Notes: generated from the sequence alone by a model not told the origin. A DNA stretch of 64,000 nt from Zanthoxylum bungeanum (GCA_019454045.1 SKCR01031814.1:1-64000); one strand, 5' to 3'; positions 34,241 to 46,606 are shown, numbered from the stretch's first letter. Numbers and translations: made by a program.

Positions 34241-36363
34241 TGACCGGCGTAAACACACACGTATAACGCAAGTGCACGTATCGTTCAAGTAGTATAAAAA
34301 TATCGATCCCACGATGACTTAATTCCTACTGTTGTTATTAATTATTGAATCTATTTATTTACAGATATCTAATTGAGGGAGAAGAGAATGATTGCTTGAT
34401 TGATTTGGTTGATTGTAGTTTTGCTAAATAAATAAATAAATAAAAAGACAAAAGAAAATACTAAGGAAAATAACAAAAGACACAAAGATCTAAGGTTGTG
34501 AATCTTTCTAATATCTTTTAAAAGATGAAGTGATTATTTTATGTTTGTGTAATAAATCGGTTTACTAACCTGGAACACGAAATTATGCGAAAGCCTCTGT
34601 CGATGGTCAGACGCAAATACCCAGTTTAACCCAATTGAACCATATGTCTATGTCAACCAATTATCTGGATTATTAAGTTTAAGTTCCAATTATGGCTACC
34701 CCCGCCCGACATGTATATGTCTATCCTGTAAGGAAATCTATTAAAGGGTTATCTATCCTCAATGAAGATCGTGGGCTATTAAGTTTAAGGCTGAAACCTA
34801 AAATCCTATGTCTAGTTCATTTTAGATTTACCACATCAATCTTATTGGTGATCAGACAACAAGAAGCATTAAGCTTAAGACTTAATAAGTAAACCTTTAA
34901 ATTACACAAACTATAAAATAACCCCTTATAAACTGGTGATATTAGAAATCATCACAACCCCAGATAACTAACACATAACTAGGGCTAGTAAAAACTTAAA
35001 AGTAAAAGACATAACGTAAAAATGCTGAAAAGTAAAAGACATAAAGTAAAAGCTAAAAAGTAATTACATTAAAATAAAATGCTAAGGTAAATGATCAACT
35101 TTTACTATTTACTATTTAGATATCTCCCTTAATATAATATATTAACTTGTGATTATTTTACCAACCAGCCATATAGGCGGTAACCTGATTAAGTCAAATT
35201 AAGTCCAACCAACCATAAAGGCGGAACCAAAATAAACCTACCATATAGGCGGTAAGAAAATTTAATTACCAACCGACCAATCTGGCGGTATCATTGATTA
35301 GTCAGGTTTAAACCAGATTAAAATGATTTACCAACCGACCAATATGGCAGTATCCTTTTTAAGTCAATATTTTAAATAATGAATATATTATTTTTAAGGG
35401 AGATTAATCTAAATAGTAACAGTAAAAAAATTACCTTTCACCATAGCTGGGGAAGTTACCTCCTCATGGTGAATAGTAAAACTGTAAAAAGTAAGAAAGT
35501 AAATTACTATTATTACAGAATGTAATTAAAATTAATTACAAAACTAAAAACTAAAAGAAACTAGATAGAAAACTCCATATTTACATCAGAGAATTCAGAT
35601 AGGAAGGTATATTTGAAACTGAAACATCGAGCTGAATTTATAGGCCTCGATAAGCTCTGGGCGTCGCGACGCCAGCCTCTTTTGGTCGTGGCATGCTGAG
35701 GTGATGAAACATGGCGATTTTGGATAAGGTGATAAGGTGACACGTGCCAAGGTGGTTGGAGCTCAATTATTGTGACACGTGGCGCCTTTTGATTGGTCAA
35801 CTCAGATTCTTATCCGCCACGTGTCAGATACGGATAAGTGAGTCAATGATTGATGCTGACGTGGCGACACGTGGCAAAGTGATTGTCGGCACCATATAAT
35901 TGCGACACGTGGCACGCTGTGATTGGTTGCTGATGACGTGGCGATGACATGACAGTTTGACTCGGTCAACTGGTGATGTGGACGATGACGTGGCTGACAG
36001 GTGGAGTGACACGTGGCGATGGCGACTATCGGCACCGTAGGATGATGACACGTGGCATGTCGCACGTTAGCAGATCGGCTGTGATGGTGACACGTGTCAC
36101 GACGCACGTTAGCAAAGTCAAACTTTTCTCAGATTCTGACTTGTGGACCCGGCGCATGTTAGGCGTTGCGACGCGGTAAATTACCAAAATGCCTTTTTCG
36201 TCTAATTTTCATTGTTTTGGCCCAAATCACCTCCAGAGTGTCCTGAAACTTTATTTATCTATAAAATAACACAAAACACATCAAAATATTCACAAAACTC
36301 AATAAACCATACAAAATATTAGGTTAAATGAGTGGGAAATAGTGATAGATTGACCACTCATCA
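34241..36363 (-). repeat. E2 3' LTR
   Basis: 2,123 bp, plus-strand ends TGACCGGCG and CACTCATCA. TATA box (minus) at 35642-35635. It carries a G-box array not present in E1 LTRs. Confidence 0.93.
35735..36110 (-). promoter_or_regulatory. G-box/ABRE-core array in U3 of the E2 3' LTR
   Basis: About eight CACGTG hexamers, most inside GACACGTGGC or CCACGTGTC, plus three further ACGTGGC cores, lie within 375 bp. They end about 95 bp upstream of the TATA box at 35642-35635. CACGTG is the binding core for plant bHLH and bZIP factors, including ABA-response factors. Function is inferred from position and density only. Confidence 0.65.
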
Positions 36364-37690
36364 CACCCTCAAACCTAACATTTTGCTAGTCCTCGAGCAA
36401 AACACAAAATAAAATAACATAATAAAATTTAACTAAGCCACTTTCGTAGGGATCACAGTTGCATTTAGCGTATGCAACAAGCCTTTAAACCCCTAGGTGT
36501 CCCTATTGGACGAGTTGTAGTCTCGTGAGGGTTTACAGCAATGATACCCACAAACATTTTACAAAAGTAAAAAGGTAGTGAAACTAATGCACACAAAAGC
36601 AAAAAGACAAGAGAAAAAAGAATAAAGAAGTTAGTGACTAATTAGGTGAAACTTCTACTCTAAGTTACTAGTTATTTTATTTCTTTCTAAATTACTGAAT
36701 AAGTAAATCATCCGATTATATTTACCATTCTCCATATACACAGCCAACAAAATATTAAACAACTCATTTTTGCCCACAACAGTCATAAGTGCAGTTGATA
36801 AGAGAGTAATATTTTTGTCCTAAAGTTTTATAAGAATTCACAGCTTTTTGTAGCAATGGAATAATTTTTCTCATTTTTCTGATTTTTTCTTTGATTTTTG
36901 ATTTCTTTTTTTATTTATATACAATATCTTCCATCTATGTAGCGAGCTTTGGGTCGGTGGCTCCCAAACCAATTGGCTTTAGGGCACCAGGTGTTAAGAC
37001 ACCCCTACAGACTTAATTACTCAGACTTCAGATATATATATTTTTGCAGCATCTTTGATCCATGTAGCGAGCTTTGGGCCAGTGACTCCCAAACTAGTTG
37101 GTTTTAGGGCACTAGGTGTTAAAACACCCTTACATACTTAATAACTCGGATCTCAGACGTTTTTTTTTTACTCCATTGCTTTTTTGAGATGCTTCCTCCA
37201 ATTAAACTAGAACACTGAATAGTACAAACTTTTCAATTTTAGCTCATGTCTGTATGTTTCCATGTATGTTGTTAATACCTGCCAACTGAGCATATGAAGA
37301 TCCATTTTAGTCAGTTTTATGGTGAATTCACAAATTAATAATTATAGGAAATAATTACAAAAAATAAATAAATCGAAACTTGTTTGAGTTTGAGATACAT
37401 CTCAGGAGTGGAAACTCCTTACTAAGCTATCTCTTACCAATTTCACCTTTTTAGTCAAAATAAAACAACAAAAAACACAAAATTTTTTTGTAATTTTTGA
37501 AAAATTTTCAATTTTTTTGTATTTTTCGAAAAATTTTGAACTAAAAATAAAAATAACACACAACAAAAAAGAAGATACTAATCAACTAATTCTCTCCCCC
37601 AGACCTAAATGAGACATTGTCCCCAATGTCTTAAACAGTAGAAGAATAGTTTAGAAGATAATACCTGGTTAGCCAAAATTCTACAGGAAA

Positions 37691-38067
37691 TTAAAGGTTA
37701 AGATCCAGATTAATCTGACGCCTCTTACCACGATCGTCTTCGGACCAATTTATCTTTGAAAGGATAGGTCAACTTGTGGTTCATAGGCTACGAGTTGGTC
37801 AATTAGATTCGGAGCAGTTCTGGCAGTGAAGATGAGTTCTTTCATAGGTTTTGACACGAACCCATTTCTCCGAGCATCATCAAGAAACACACAAAGAAAA
37901 TCATAAAATCCTTCAATGTTGTACAGTCCAAGCGGTTTCTGGTGTATGTTCAGGTTCGCCCAAGATAACACTATAAAAATTTCCTCCAATGTGCCCAAGC
38001 CATCTGGAAAAGCAATAAAAGCATCAGCACGATTAATCATTTCTACCAATCGTTCAGAAATACCTGG
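37691..38067 (-). pseudogene. LOG-like gene in E2, C-terminal part (split by S2)
   Basis: Continues the E2 LOG gene on the far side of S2: PGISERLVEMINRADAFIAF, PDGLGTLEEIF, SWANLNIHQKPLGLYN, then the C-terminal helix. The Arg of the LOG catalytic region (SER) and the GTLEE Glu are kept here; the usual PGG reads PDG, as in E1. A one-base deletion near 37772 (relative to E1) shifts frame before the tail, whose DNA still spells RGKRR, then INLDLNL and a stop at 37693-37691. So the tail is shared by both copies. Confidence 0.88.
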
Positions 38068-39797
38068 TGTAGGCACTGTATTTTGCATATAAGTCCTTAT
38101 GGTGAGTCTCATGTAGAGGCACTACCTTTTAGCCCACCAAAGCCCATAAAACACATCCAAATTAATAAAATACATATTTAACACATGAGGAATTAAATAA
38201 AATCTAATAATAATATACCAAAATTAAATAAAATCATAAAAATCATATACCAAATTAAAATAAAGTCATGCCTAATTAAAATCAATCAAACAAATCTCAT
38301 TCTTAATTAAGATAAATCAAATATGTGATATTCCTAAACAAACAAATCATGTCCCTCAATTAAAATATATACTTTCCTTGTAAGACACTAATTGGTTTCC
38401 TTATTCAAAAACCCATGCACAACCCAAACCCTAATATGCAACTATAAAAATAACATATTCCCAACTCTAAGCCTCTCCTCTCATTCACGCCTAATACACA
38501 ATTCCAACCCTTGCTGGCTGGATTCTCACGGCAAAGCTAAAACAAAATAAACCCTAAATCCTCACATTGAAACCACACCTCTCCTCTCTCCCCCATTCGA
38601 CATCACCCACTGCCTCACAGCAAACCAGCAACCCACCTCCAAAAACGCACTAACAAATCAGCCAAGACCCCACGTAGCCCTTCCACTAACGCCAAGCCAG
38701 CAGCCCCTCATGTCCCTTACCTCTCGCCATCTCACAAAATCAAAACCAAAAGAGCCACACCTGTCCACGCCATTCACGTCTCACACACCAACTAAACAAA
38801 CTGCCATTCAACGCCACCTTCACACTCATGAAAGCCACTTTTAACGTAAGCCACGCATACCCCTCTCACCGACCAAATACAAATAACCCATGCAACAGAT
38901 CCCCACGTGAAATAAACAAAAATAATCAGCCTCCACGAGCCACATAATCAACACCTTCACCAGCCCCAACTCACGCGCATAACCCCCTCTACAAACAGCC
39001 CAACTCTACGGAGAAACCGTCCACCAAAAGCCTTTGCATTGCCTCACCACAAGCCTTCACGTACAACCCAGTCCACTACCGCAAATAGCCTCCCACACTG
39101 CTTCTAATCACGTCCTGAAACAGCCATAAATCGCACCTCTTTTCATCACAAACAGTCCTGAATTCGCACTGCCTGAATACCGTGAAACACCCTTTAAATT
39201 CCCCCTACATTACCGAAAAAAACTGCCCAAAACAGTCCATGAATTAACCCAAAACATTAGCCTAAATTACCAAACACAGTGATCGAAAATCTGCAGTAAA
39301 ACAGCAGCAAAACGGAGCGAAAACAGCGGCCTAAATAGCAAAATAGCGAGCAAAAGTATTGAACCAGTGAACCGGAAGAGTTGCGGAGTATTACCCATTC
39401 CGACGGACTTGTAACGCACTTCCAAAAGTCGACACTAAAGGTTAGACCTGAGGGAACTTTTCACATCCATTTTTATTCGTATTTTTACTGTTTATTGAAT
39501 CTTATTTACATGATTATTGTGTTGTGGCCCTTGAATAAATGTATTATGGAATGATGTGTGTTGTGGCCCTTGAATAAAATGGAAAATGTGTCGCCTCTTG
39601 TGGTATATAGGATGGAAACCCAGACATAAATTCCGTAGCCGAATCTGAATGGACGGTAGTGCGGTCTGTACTTGGGATACAACTCCACGTACCACTTGAG
39701 CAAACGACACATATTTTGTTTTATGTTGTTTTGATTCGTTTATTATCCGTTATTTAATTTCTACATGTTATTTGTTTGTGTAATGATGAGATAAAAC

Positions 39798-40235
39798 GCA
39801 TGGGCTTAGTAAGTCGGATTAAAGGTCCTCCGTTTCGAGGGGTTAAAATCATTTACCACGATGTTTCGCCGCGCCGGATGACGTATATTCGGTTGAATGT
39901 AAGATGTGTTCAATCGGGTATACAAAGTCCGATATTGTTGTCTTTATTTTTTATATGCATTATGTTATTAGCGCATGGGCTTAGTAAGTCGGATTAAAGG
40001 TCCTTCGTTTCGAGGGGTTAAAATCCTTTACCACGATGCTTCGCCGCGCCAGATGACGTATATTCGGTTGAATGTAAGATGTGTTCAATCGGGTATACAA
40101 AGTCCGATATGGTTGTCTTTATTTTTTATATGCATTATGTTATTAGCGCATGGGCTTAGTAAGTCGGATTAAAGGTCCTCTATGTCGAGGGGTTAAAATC
40201 ATTTACCATGATGCTTTGCCGCGCCTTTTAGCCCG
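39798..40235. repeat. 175-bp tandem repeat in S2 (2.5 copies)
   Basis: GCATGGGCTTAGTAAGTCGG starts at 39798, 39973 and 40148 with only a few mismatches. The third copy ends near 40235 after GCCGCGCC. Confidence 0.95.
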
Positions 40236-40319
40236 TCATTATTTATTAGGTGTCATCTATTCATCCGTTCATGTATGTGTCATGTTGTTTGCTGCATTTT
40301 GGAGGTCACTGCTGTAACC

Positions 40320-40592
40320 CCATTCGAACGTATTTCAGAATGCCGCACGAATGTATGTTTTCTGGCCCAGTTCGTTCGAACGCGTTTACGAACGCTACTC
40401 GAACGTGAACCTTCTGTTGACCATTCAAACGCGGCTACGAACGCCGCACAAACACACACATATTTCCTTTATTTTATCATGCATCAGGTCTGGTCCCGTT
40501 CGAACGCGTTATCAAACGCTACACGAACGCGAACCTTCTGTTTACCGTTCGAACGCGTTACGAACGCTACACGAACGCGCATACACTGAGCT
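40320..40592. repeat. Minisatellite with TTCGAA palindromes in S2
   Basis: Diverged units contain CGTTCGAACGCGTTWACGAACG, with CTACWCGAACG following. At least three such palindromic cores (about 40370, 40500, 40548). It is related to the array in E6 at 60945-61275. Confidence 0.8.
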
Positions 40593-41178
40593 GAGTTCTT
40601 TTCATCACATGTCATACATTATTGTTTCTTAGGTGATTTCTCTTGTATCATGTAATCAATCATACTATTTGTATTCTTGCATTTATCTATTTGATGTGTT
40701 CATTAGATGATATTCAAGCATGATTTAGCCTATTTAGTTGTTCATTTTCAAGCATGATTAGTCATTTATTTTGCGTTTGGAATTTGCATTATGTTTAGGT
40801 TGTTCTTTATTTTCCGCATTATATGATTGAAGTATGTTCATGAGATTGCCGTGTGCTATTGCATGTTTGCCGTTATGCTGATTACTTTCATGCATGTGAA
40901 CTTAAAAGTAGAATACTCTCGGAAATATTTTGCGTAGACTCGATTAAATTATTGCACAAATCATTTTATTACAAGTGGCATAAGTAAGGGACCATTCCGA
41001 ACCCAACGGTTTGAGGTCTTCCCTTGCGAGGGGTGAGTGCGGCCTTAAATCTTTGTCCCGGTTCACACCGGGTGGCTACTCCATCATTCTCCGGTTTAGT
41101 CCCCCACGGGCTACTCCGTACTCCCAACTAGGCCGCGAGCCTAGAACAGCGTCGTCAACATCTGTGTCCTACACCTGG

Positions 41179-41454
41179 CACGATCAGTTCCTCTCCGTTT
41201 GATGATCCAATAAGATTTGCCTCTGCCAAAGGTTTTGAGATGATTCCCAAAACGTGACTGCCTCCTTTTTGTACGGCCTTTGAAACGATCCCCATTAGTC
41301 CAAGATTGCCTCCGCCATATATTAAGTGCATATTCCTTACAGCTAAGACTCGACCCAATTCCTGTGCTGCTTCTACGTATTGTGGCTTAGTACCAACACT
41401 AGTACCGCAAAACACACAGATGTTTTCAACTCGTCTTCTTGAAGTAGCTTCCAT
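41179..41454 (-). pseudogene. LOG-like gene in E2, N-terminal part (split by S2)
   Basis: ATG at 41454 begins MEATSRRRVENICVFCGTSV, then ELGRVLAVRNMHLIYGGGNL and GLMGIVSKAVQKGGSHVLGI. The YGGG motif of LOG proteins is intact here (E1 has YGGC). The reading runs into S2 at 41178, where the CCTGG target duplication begins; the rest of the gene lies at 37691-38062. No intron is present. About 13 of the 85 shared residues differ from E1, many of them conservative. Confidence 0.9.
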
Positions 41455-41739
41455 GTTTTACTCTGGATGTCTTCAAAAGTGCAATGATGAGTTGAATTTA
41501 TAACACCTGAAAATGGTGAGTATAATAGCACTAGTAACTTCCAAATGACGATTGTTAGCTAAACAATAAAAGAAATCGTGAACGGTCAAAAAGTCTGGAT
41601 TCTGTCTACGAAAATAAAGATAATTACAACAGAAAAGCAAATCAAAGCAATAATTAAGGCAACAAAATTGTGTACGCAATACGCCATTCGCTTAGTATAA
41701 ATTCATTAGGATGCGTCTCAAGAATCCATTCTTTACTCA

Positions 41740-41900
41740 GCCATCGCTAATGAATTATCTCTTATCTTTGCCAAACACCATTCTTTCTGTCTTAAAATGC
41801 TTTGGTTGAGCTTTTACTCAGCCATCGCTAATGAATTATCTCTTATCTTTGAAAAACACCATTCTTTCTGTCTTAAAATGCTTTGGTTGAGCTTTTCCCT
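41740..41900. repeat. 81-bp tandem duplication inside E2
   Basis: GCCATCGCTAATGAATTATC starts at 41740 and again at 41821. The unit overlaps the E2 remnant of the Cys-rich ORF, so the duplication has broken that ORF further. Confidence 0.85.
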
Positions 41901-42170
41901 ACAAAAATAACACACAAAATTAAAAATTCTACAACATGTATACACAAAATATAAAAATAGAAATTACAACAAAGTGCATGGGTTGCCTCCCTGCTAGCGC
42001 TAAATTTTTCGTCTTCAGCCAGACGTGACTGAAATTCATCTGTTAAGGAGGTTTCAGCGTCGTTTTGGATGTCCGATTAAAGACAATCTCGTGAGCGTTG
42101 CTTTTGAAGGGTCTTTTCCAACGGTAAGGGGAAAAAGACTTTTGTCTTATTTCGTGCTTGTGCCACTTTT

Positions 42171-43316
42171 TTATTCTTTTTCGCTCCATTGGTTCCTGAA
42201 AAGAAAGAAAAAAAAATCAGGAGGTCTCGTATGGTGCTTGACTTGGAATGGAAGTTTCATTCTGTCAAGCTTCTGGGTGATGTCTTTGATTTGTACTCCC
42301 CAAAACAGTGATGTTTTGCCTGAATTCACTGGATCTTCAATTTGGTCCGACAATTGCTCCTTCATTTGCTCTATTTCTTGCTCCACATTTTCTTCACAGA
42401 TGTATTTTAGGATTTCCGTATTCAGCTCTTCATCTGTCATCTGTGAAATGCATGCTTCAAAATTATCAACCTGAGGATGAAAAGAAATGTCAGATTTTAG
42501 GTCTTCATCCCCTGATCTGGGTGAAATGATTGGCTCAGGTAGATTTTCTTCAAATATTTATGCAATGGATGCTCCAAGATCTTCATTTTGAGGATACAGA
42601 ATTTCATCCTCAAGTGTTGATGCAGTTGGTACAAACAACTCAGTTTCATTCTCTTTAGAATCTGAATAATAAAAGTCAAATAGAGACTTCGCTGGTTTGG
42701 GCTTCTGAACTGATACCTCTGGTTGTTGATATTGCTCAGCCTCCTCATCTGTTGAAGTGTCATTGTGAAATGATTGGTACTCGAAGGCTTCATCAGTGTC
42801 ATCTGAAACTGGTTCTTGAGGTATGTAGTTCTGGTTTTCTGTGAATTGTCTCATTTGATCTGTCATCCTCTGAATAGATGTTGATTGTCTCTGAATACTT
42901 TCGAGTTGATTCTGATATGTTTCAAGCATTGCATCCAACTCTTCGTCTCGTTTCTTGAACTAATCTTTGAGCATGTCAATCATCTGATCTCCTTCTGATG
43001 ATTCTGATTGTTGATGAAGATCGTAGGTAGATGATGGATAAGATGGAAAATATGATGGTTCTTCGTACCTTCAATGATTCTGATAATTCTGCAACTCTGA
43101 AAAGTATATGCATTGATCACTCGAGTGGTTACCATCACAAATTACACATCTCCCCATTTCGTTCTGATGAGCAAATGTAGTATTGCTTGATTCTGATATC
43201 CAGTGATAGTTTTTGGGCTGGTCAACAGGCCTCAGAAAATCGGACTGTTGATCCCAGATTTGGGGTGTATCTTCTAGTAAAGCTCGTGATCTTTCAATCT
43301 CCCAATAATGTTCCAT
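42171..43316 (-). pseudogene. E2 leading ORF with a knuckle-like motif, gag-replacement of unknown function
   Basis: ATG at 43316 lies about 120 bp after the primer site, where gag should start. The first 80 residues include WEIERSRALLEDTPQIWDQQ and a CVICDGNHSSDQC motif that resembles the CCHC knuckle of plant gag proteins with altered spacing. Stops follow near 43071 and 42960, but the same frame continues with a Glu/Gln-rich, probably coiled-coil region (LESIQRQSTSIQRMTDQM) and acidic stretches to about 42540. A second frame (42440-42171) has more acidic helix-like sequence. No capsid domain is seen. It may be the C-terminal part of a gag or a separate gag of a non-autonomous family. Confidence 0.5.
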
Positions 43317-43433
43317 TTTTCAATCACCTGAAAACAAAAGAAAGAAGAAAAAAAATTACAGATAAAAATAAAGAAAATTAGATACAAGTAAATTAGATAG
43401 CTTCAAAATTAATAACTCAAGAAAAATAAGTCA

Positions 43434-43448
43434 CCGGCAACGGTGCCA
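43434..43448 (-). other. E2 primer binding site (tRNA-Asp type, one mismatch)
   Basis: On the minus strand TGGCACCGTTGCCGG lies 6 bp from the 5' LTR. It differs from the E1 site by one G-to-A change. Confidence 0.8.
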
Positions 43449-43454
43449 AAAACT

Positions 43455-45638
43455 TGACCGGCGTAAACAAACACGTATAACGCAAGCGCACGTATCGTTC
43501 AAGTAGTATAAAAATATCGATCCCACGAGGACTTAATTTTACTGTTGTTATTAATTATTGAATCTATTTATTTACAGATATCTAATTGAGTGAGAAGAGA
43601 ATGATTACTTGATTGATTTGGTTGATTGTAGTTTTTCTAAATAAATAAATAAATAAAAAGACAAAAGAAAATACTAAGGAAAATAACAAAAGACACAAAG
43701 ATCTAGGGTTGTGAGTCTTTCTAATATCTTTTAAAAGATGAAGTGAGTGATTTTATGTTTGTGTATGTAATAAATCGTTTACTAACCTGGAACACGAAAT
43801 TATGCGAAAGCCTCTGTCGATGGTCAGACGCAAATACCCAGTTTAACCCAATTGAACCATATGTCTATGTCAACCAAATTATCTGGATTCATTAAGTTTA
43901 AGTTCCAATTATGGCTACCCCCGCCCGACAGGTATATGTCTATCCTGTAAAGAAATCTATTAAAGGGTTATCTATCCTCAAGGAAGATCGTGGGCTATTA
44001 AGTCTAAGGCTGAAACCTAAAATCTCTATGTCTAGTTCATTTTAGATTTACCACATCAATCTTATTGGTGATCAGACAACAAGAAGCATTAAGCTTAAGA
44101 CTTAATAAGTAAACCTTTAAATTACCCAAACTATAAAATAACCCCTTATAAACTGGTGATATTAGAAATCATCACAACCCCAGATAACTAACACATAACT
44201 AGGGCTAGTAAAAACTTAAAAGTAAAAGACATAACGTAAAAATGCTGAAAAGTAAAAGACATAAAGTAAAAGCTGAAAAGTAAATTACATTAAAATAAAA
44301 TACTAAGGTAAAATGATCAACTTTTACTATTTACTATTTAGATATCTCCCTTAATATAATATATTAACTTGTGATTATTTTACCAACCAGCCATATAGGC
44401 GGTAATCTGATTAAGTCAAATTAAGTCCAACCAGCCATAAAGGCGGAACCAAAATAAACCTGCCATATAGGCGGTAAGAAAATATAATTACCAACCGACC
44501 AATCTGGCGGTATCCTTGATTAGTCAGGTTTAAAATGATTTACCAACCGACCAATATGACGGTATCATTTTTAAGTCATCATTTTAAATAGTGAATATAT
44601 TATTTTTAAGGGAGATTAATCTAAATAGTAACAGTAATGAATTACCTTTCACCCTAGTTGGGGAAGTACCTCCTCATGGTGAATAGTAAAAACTGTAAAA
44701 AGTAAGAAAGTAAATTACTATTATTACAGAACGTAATTAAAATTAATTACAAAACTAAAAACTAAAATAAACTAGATAGAAAACTCCCTATTTACATCAG
44801 AGAATTCAGAGAGAGGAAGGTACATTTGAAACTGAAACATCGAGCTGAATTTATAGGCCTCGATAAGCTCTGGGCGTCGCGATGCCAGCCTCTTTTGGTC
44901 GTGGCATGCTGAGGTGATGACACGTGGCGATTTTGGATAAGGTGATAAGGTGACACGGCAAGGTGGTTGGAGCTCAATTATTGTGACACATGGCGGCTTC
45001 TGATTGGTCGGCTCAGATTCTTATCCGCCACGTGTCAGATACAGATAAATGAGTCAATGATTGATGCTGACGTGGCGCTGACATGGCGACACGTGGCAAA
45101 GTGACTGTTGGTACCATAGAATTGCGACACGTGGCACGCTGTGATTGGTTGCTGATGACATGGCGATGATGTGGCAGTTTGACTCGGTCAACTGGTGATG
45201 TGGACGATGACGTGGCTGACAGGTGGAGTGACACGTGGCAACACGTGGCGATGGCGACTGTCGACACCGTAGGATGATGACACGTGTCATGGCACACATT
45301 AGCAGATCGGCTGTGATGGTGACACGTGGCACGACACACGTTAGCAAAGTCAAACTTTTCTCAGATTCTGACTTGTGGACCCGGCGCACGTTAGCACTGT
45401 TCGGCGCATGTTAGGCGTCGCGACGCTGAAGGTCATGGCATCGCGATGCGGCAAATTACCAAAATGCCTTTTTCATCAAATTTTCACTGTTTTGGCCCAA
45501 ATCACCTCCAGAGTGTCCTGAAACTTTATTTATCTACAAAATAACACAAAACACATCAAAATATTCACAAAACTCAAGAAACTATATAAAATCTTAGGTT
45601 AAATGAGTGGAAAATAGTGATAGATTTACCACTCATCA
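43455..45638 (-). repeat. E2 5' LTR
   Basis: 2,184 bp, matching 34241-36363 with small indels. TATA box (minus) at 44855-44848. It is followed on the minus strand by the primer site. Confidence 0.93.
44915..45350 (-). promoter_or_regulatory. G-box/ABRE-core array in U3 of the E2 5' LTR
   Basis: The same array as in the other LTR, with about eight CACGTG sites, including two close together near 45234-45248 (ACACGTGGCAACACGTGGCG). Some sites have decayed to ACATGGC, as at about 44990 and 45150. The TATA box is at 44855. Confidence 0.65.
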
Positions 45639-45860
45639 TATAGTCCATTGGGACATCCTCATCATGCCAAGTCTCCAAACATGTATTGTCAACTGGGATG
45701 TCCACGCAAAGTCTTCATTCGGGTATAGTCCATTGGGATATCCTCCTCATGCCAAATCTCCAAACATATATTATCGACTGAGATGTCCACACAAAGTCTT
45801 CATTCGGGTATTGTCGACTGGAATATCCTCCTCATACCAAGTCTTCATATATATAAAGTG
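45639..45860. repeat. E4 array of 85-bp units, right part
   Basis: It continues the left array after E2: TATAGTCCATTGGGACATCC, with the TCRACTGGGATGTCC phrase at 45689 and 45774 and a shorter unit at 45814. Together with the left half it shows E2 jumped into a pre-existing repeat. Confidence 0.85.
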
Positions 45861-45949
45861 AGGCTGCTGGATATTCCAATGCAAAATACATTGCTTCGTC
45901 GTATGGAATGAATGGTAGGAAAAATGGTTAAAATGGAAGGACATGCCTT

Positions 45950-46250
45950 TTTCATTTCTTAGTCGAATGGAGGAGATGACAATCCTTCCATGTAGTATGG
46001 AGGAGATGATAATCCTTCTATGTCGTATGGAGGAGATAACAATCCTTCCACCTAGTCTGGAGTTGAAGGTAATCCATACATGTCATATGGAGGAGATGGA
46101 AAACCTTTCAGTCATCTGAAAGAGGTGATAGTCCCTCCATGTCGTATGGAAATGATAACAATTCTTTTATGTAGCCAGATGGCCATCCACCTTTTCGCAT
46201 GGAGAATATGACAATCCTTCCACGTAGTCTGAAGCAGATGACATTCACAG
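45950..46250. repeat. Diverged short repeats in E4 (GTATGGAGGAGATGA.AATCCTTC)
   Basis: About eight diverged copies of a unit of 35-40 bp with GTATGGAGGAGATGACAATCC between 45960 and 46230. No coding content. Confidence 0.7.
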
Positions 46251-46606
46251 AGTATACTTCTTAGTCGATTGGGTATGTTGGAGGATTATGAGGGTATTCT
46301 CATGTCGACTGGGAGAAGTATATTGATTGGGTCCGATGATGGTTTATGTGGTCGATTGAAGCAATTGGGTTTCTCCCTAAGTTGTAGTTTTGTGAAGGTC
46401 ATTTTTTTTTTAAAAAAAAAAGTAACCAATGAATACTTGTTTGGGAAGCTATGATGTCCCCAAAGTGACAATATGTGGCCTATGGCTCTTTTTTGTAGTC
46501 TAATTGCATCAAGTGACGCCTTATTGAGATATATTGCTAGCATATCATTATTAGGTCGCTTGGGAGGATTCAAGATTCTTTCATTGTGATGGTTGGTAGA
46601 GCTTCA

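Larger units (their letters stand above)
38068..41173. mobile_element. S2: solo LTR of 3,106 bp splitting the E2 LOG gene, TSD CCTGG
   Basis: Ends are TGTAGGCACTG and GTGTCCTACA (TG...CA with six inverted bases), flanked by perfect CCTGG duplications (38063-38067, 41174-41178). The LOG reading continues across when the insert and one duplication are removed. No primer site, second LTR or coding domain is visible, so a solo LTR is the best call. Long LTRs of this size are seen in the Ogre/Tat group, but I cannot assign the family. The left 1.2 kb is rich in CCAC/ACCC phrases. It holds a 175-bp tandem repeat and a TTCGAA minisatellite. Confidence 0.85.
34241..45638 (-). mobile_element. E2: E1-related LTR retrotransposon carrying a LOG-like gene, TSD TATAG
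   Basis: Minus-strand insertion with perfect TATAG duplications (34236-34240, 45639-45643). LTRs: 5' 45638-43455, 3' 36363-34241. The end sequences (TGATGAGTGG...CGCCGGTCA), LTR body, 3' noncoding region, Cys-rich ORF trace and LOG gene all match E1. E2 lacks the E1 gag-protease-integrase sequence and carries a different broken ORF there. With S2 removed it is about 8.3 kb. A non-autonomous relative of E1. Confidence 0.93.

Noticed and set aside
35561..36179. ORFs of 75-101 codons across the G-box array (His/Arg/Ser/Thr-rich), also at 45013-45389 and 53073-53360
   Set aside because: The open frames follow from repeated CACGTG/GACGTGGC motifs in LTR U3, not from coding constraint.
38461..39110. 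C-rich stretch with many CCAC/ACCC phrases in S2 considered as a telomere-like or CRISPR-like repeat
   Set aside because: No regular unit length, no direct repeat-spacer pattern, and wholly inside a TSD-bounded LTR in a plant genome.
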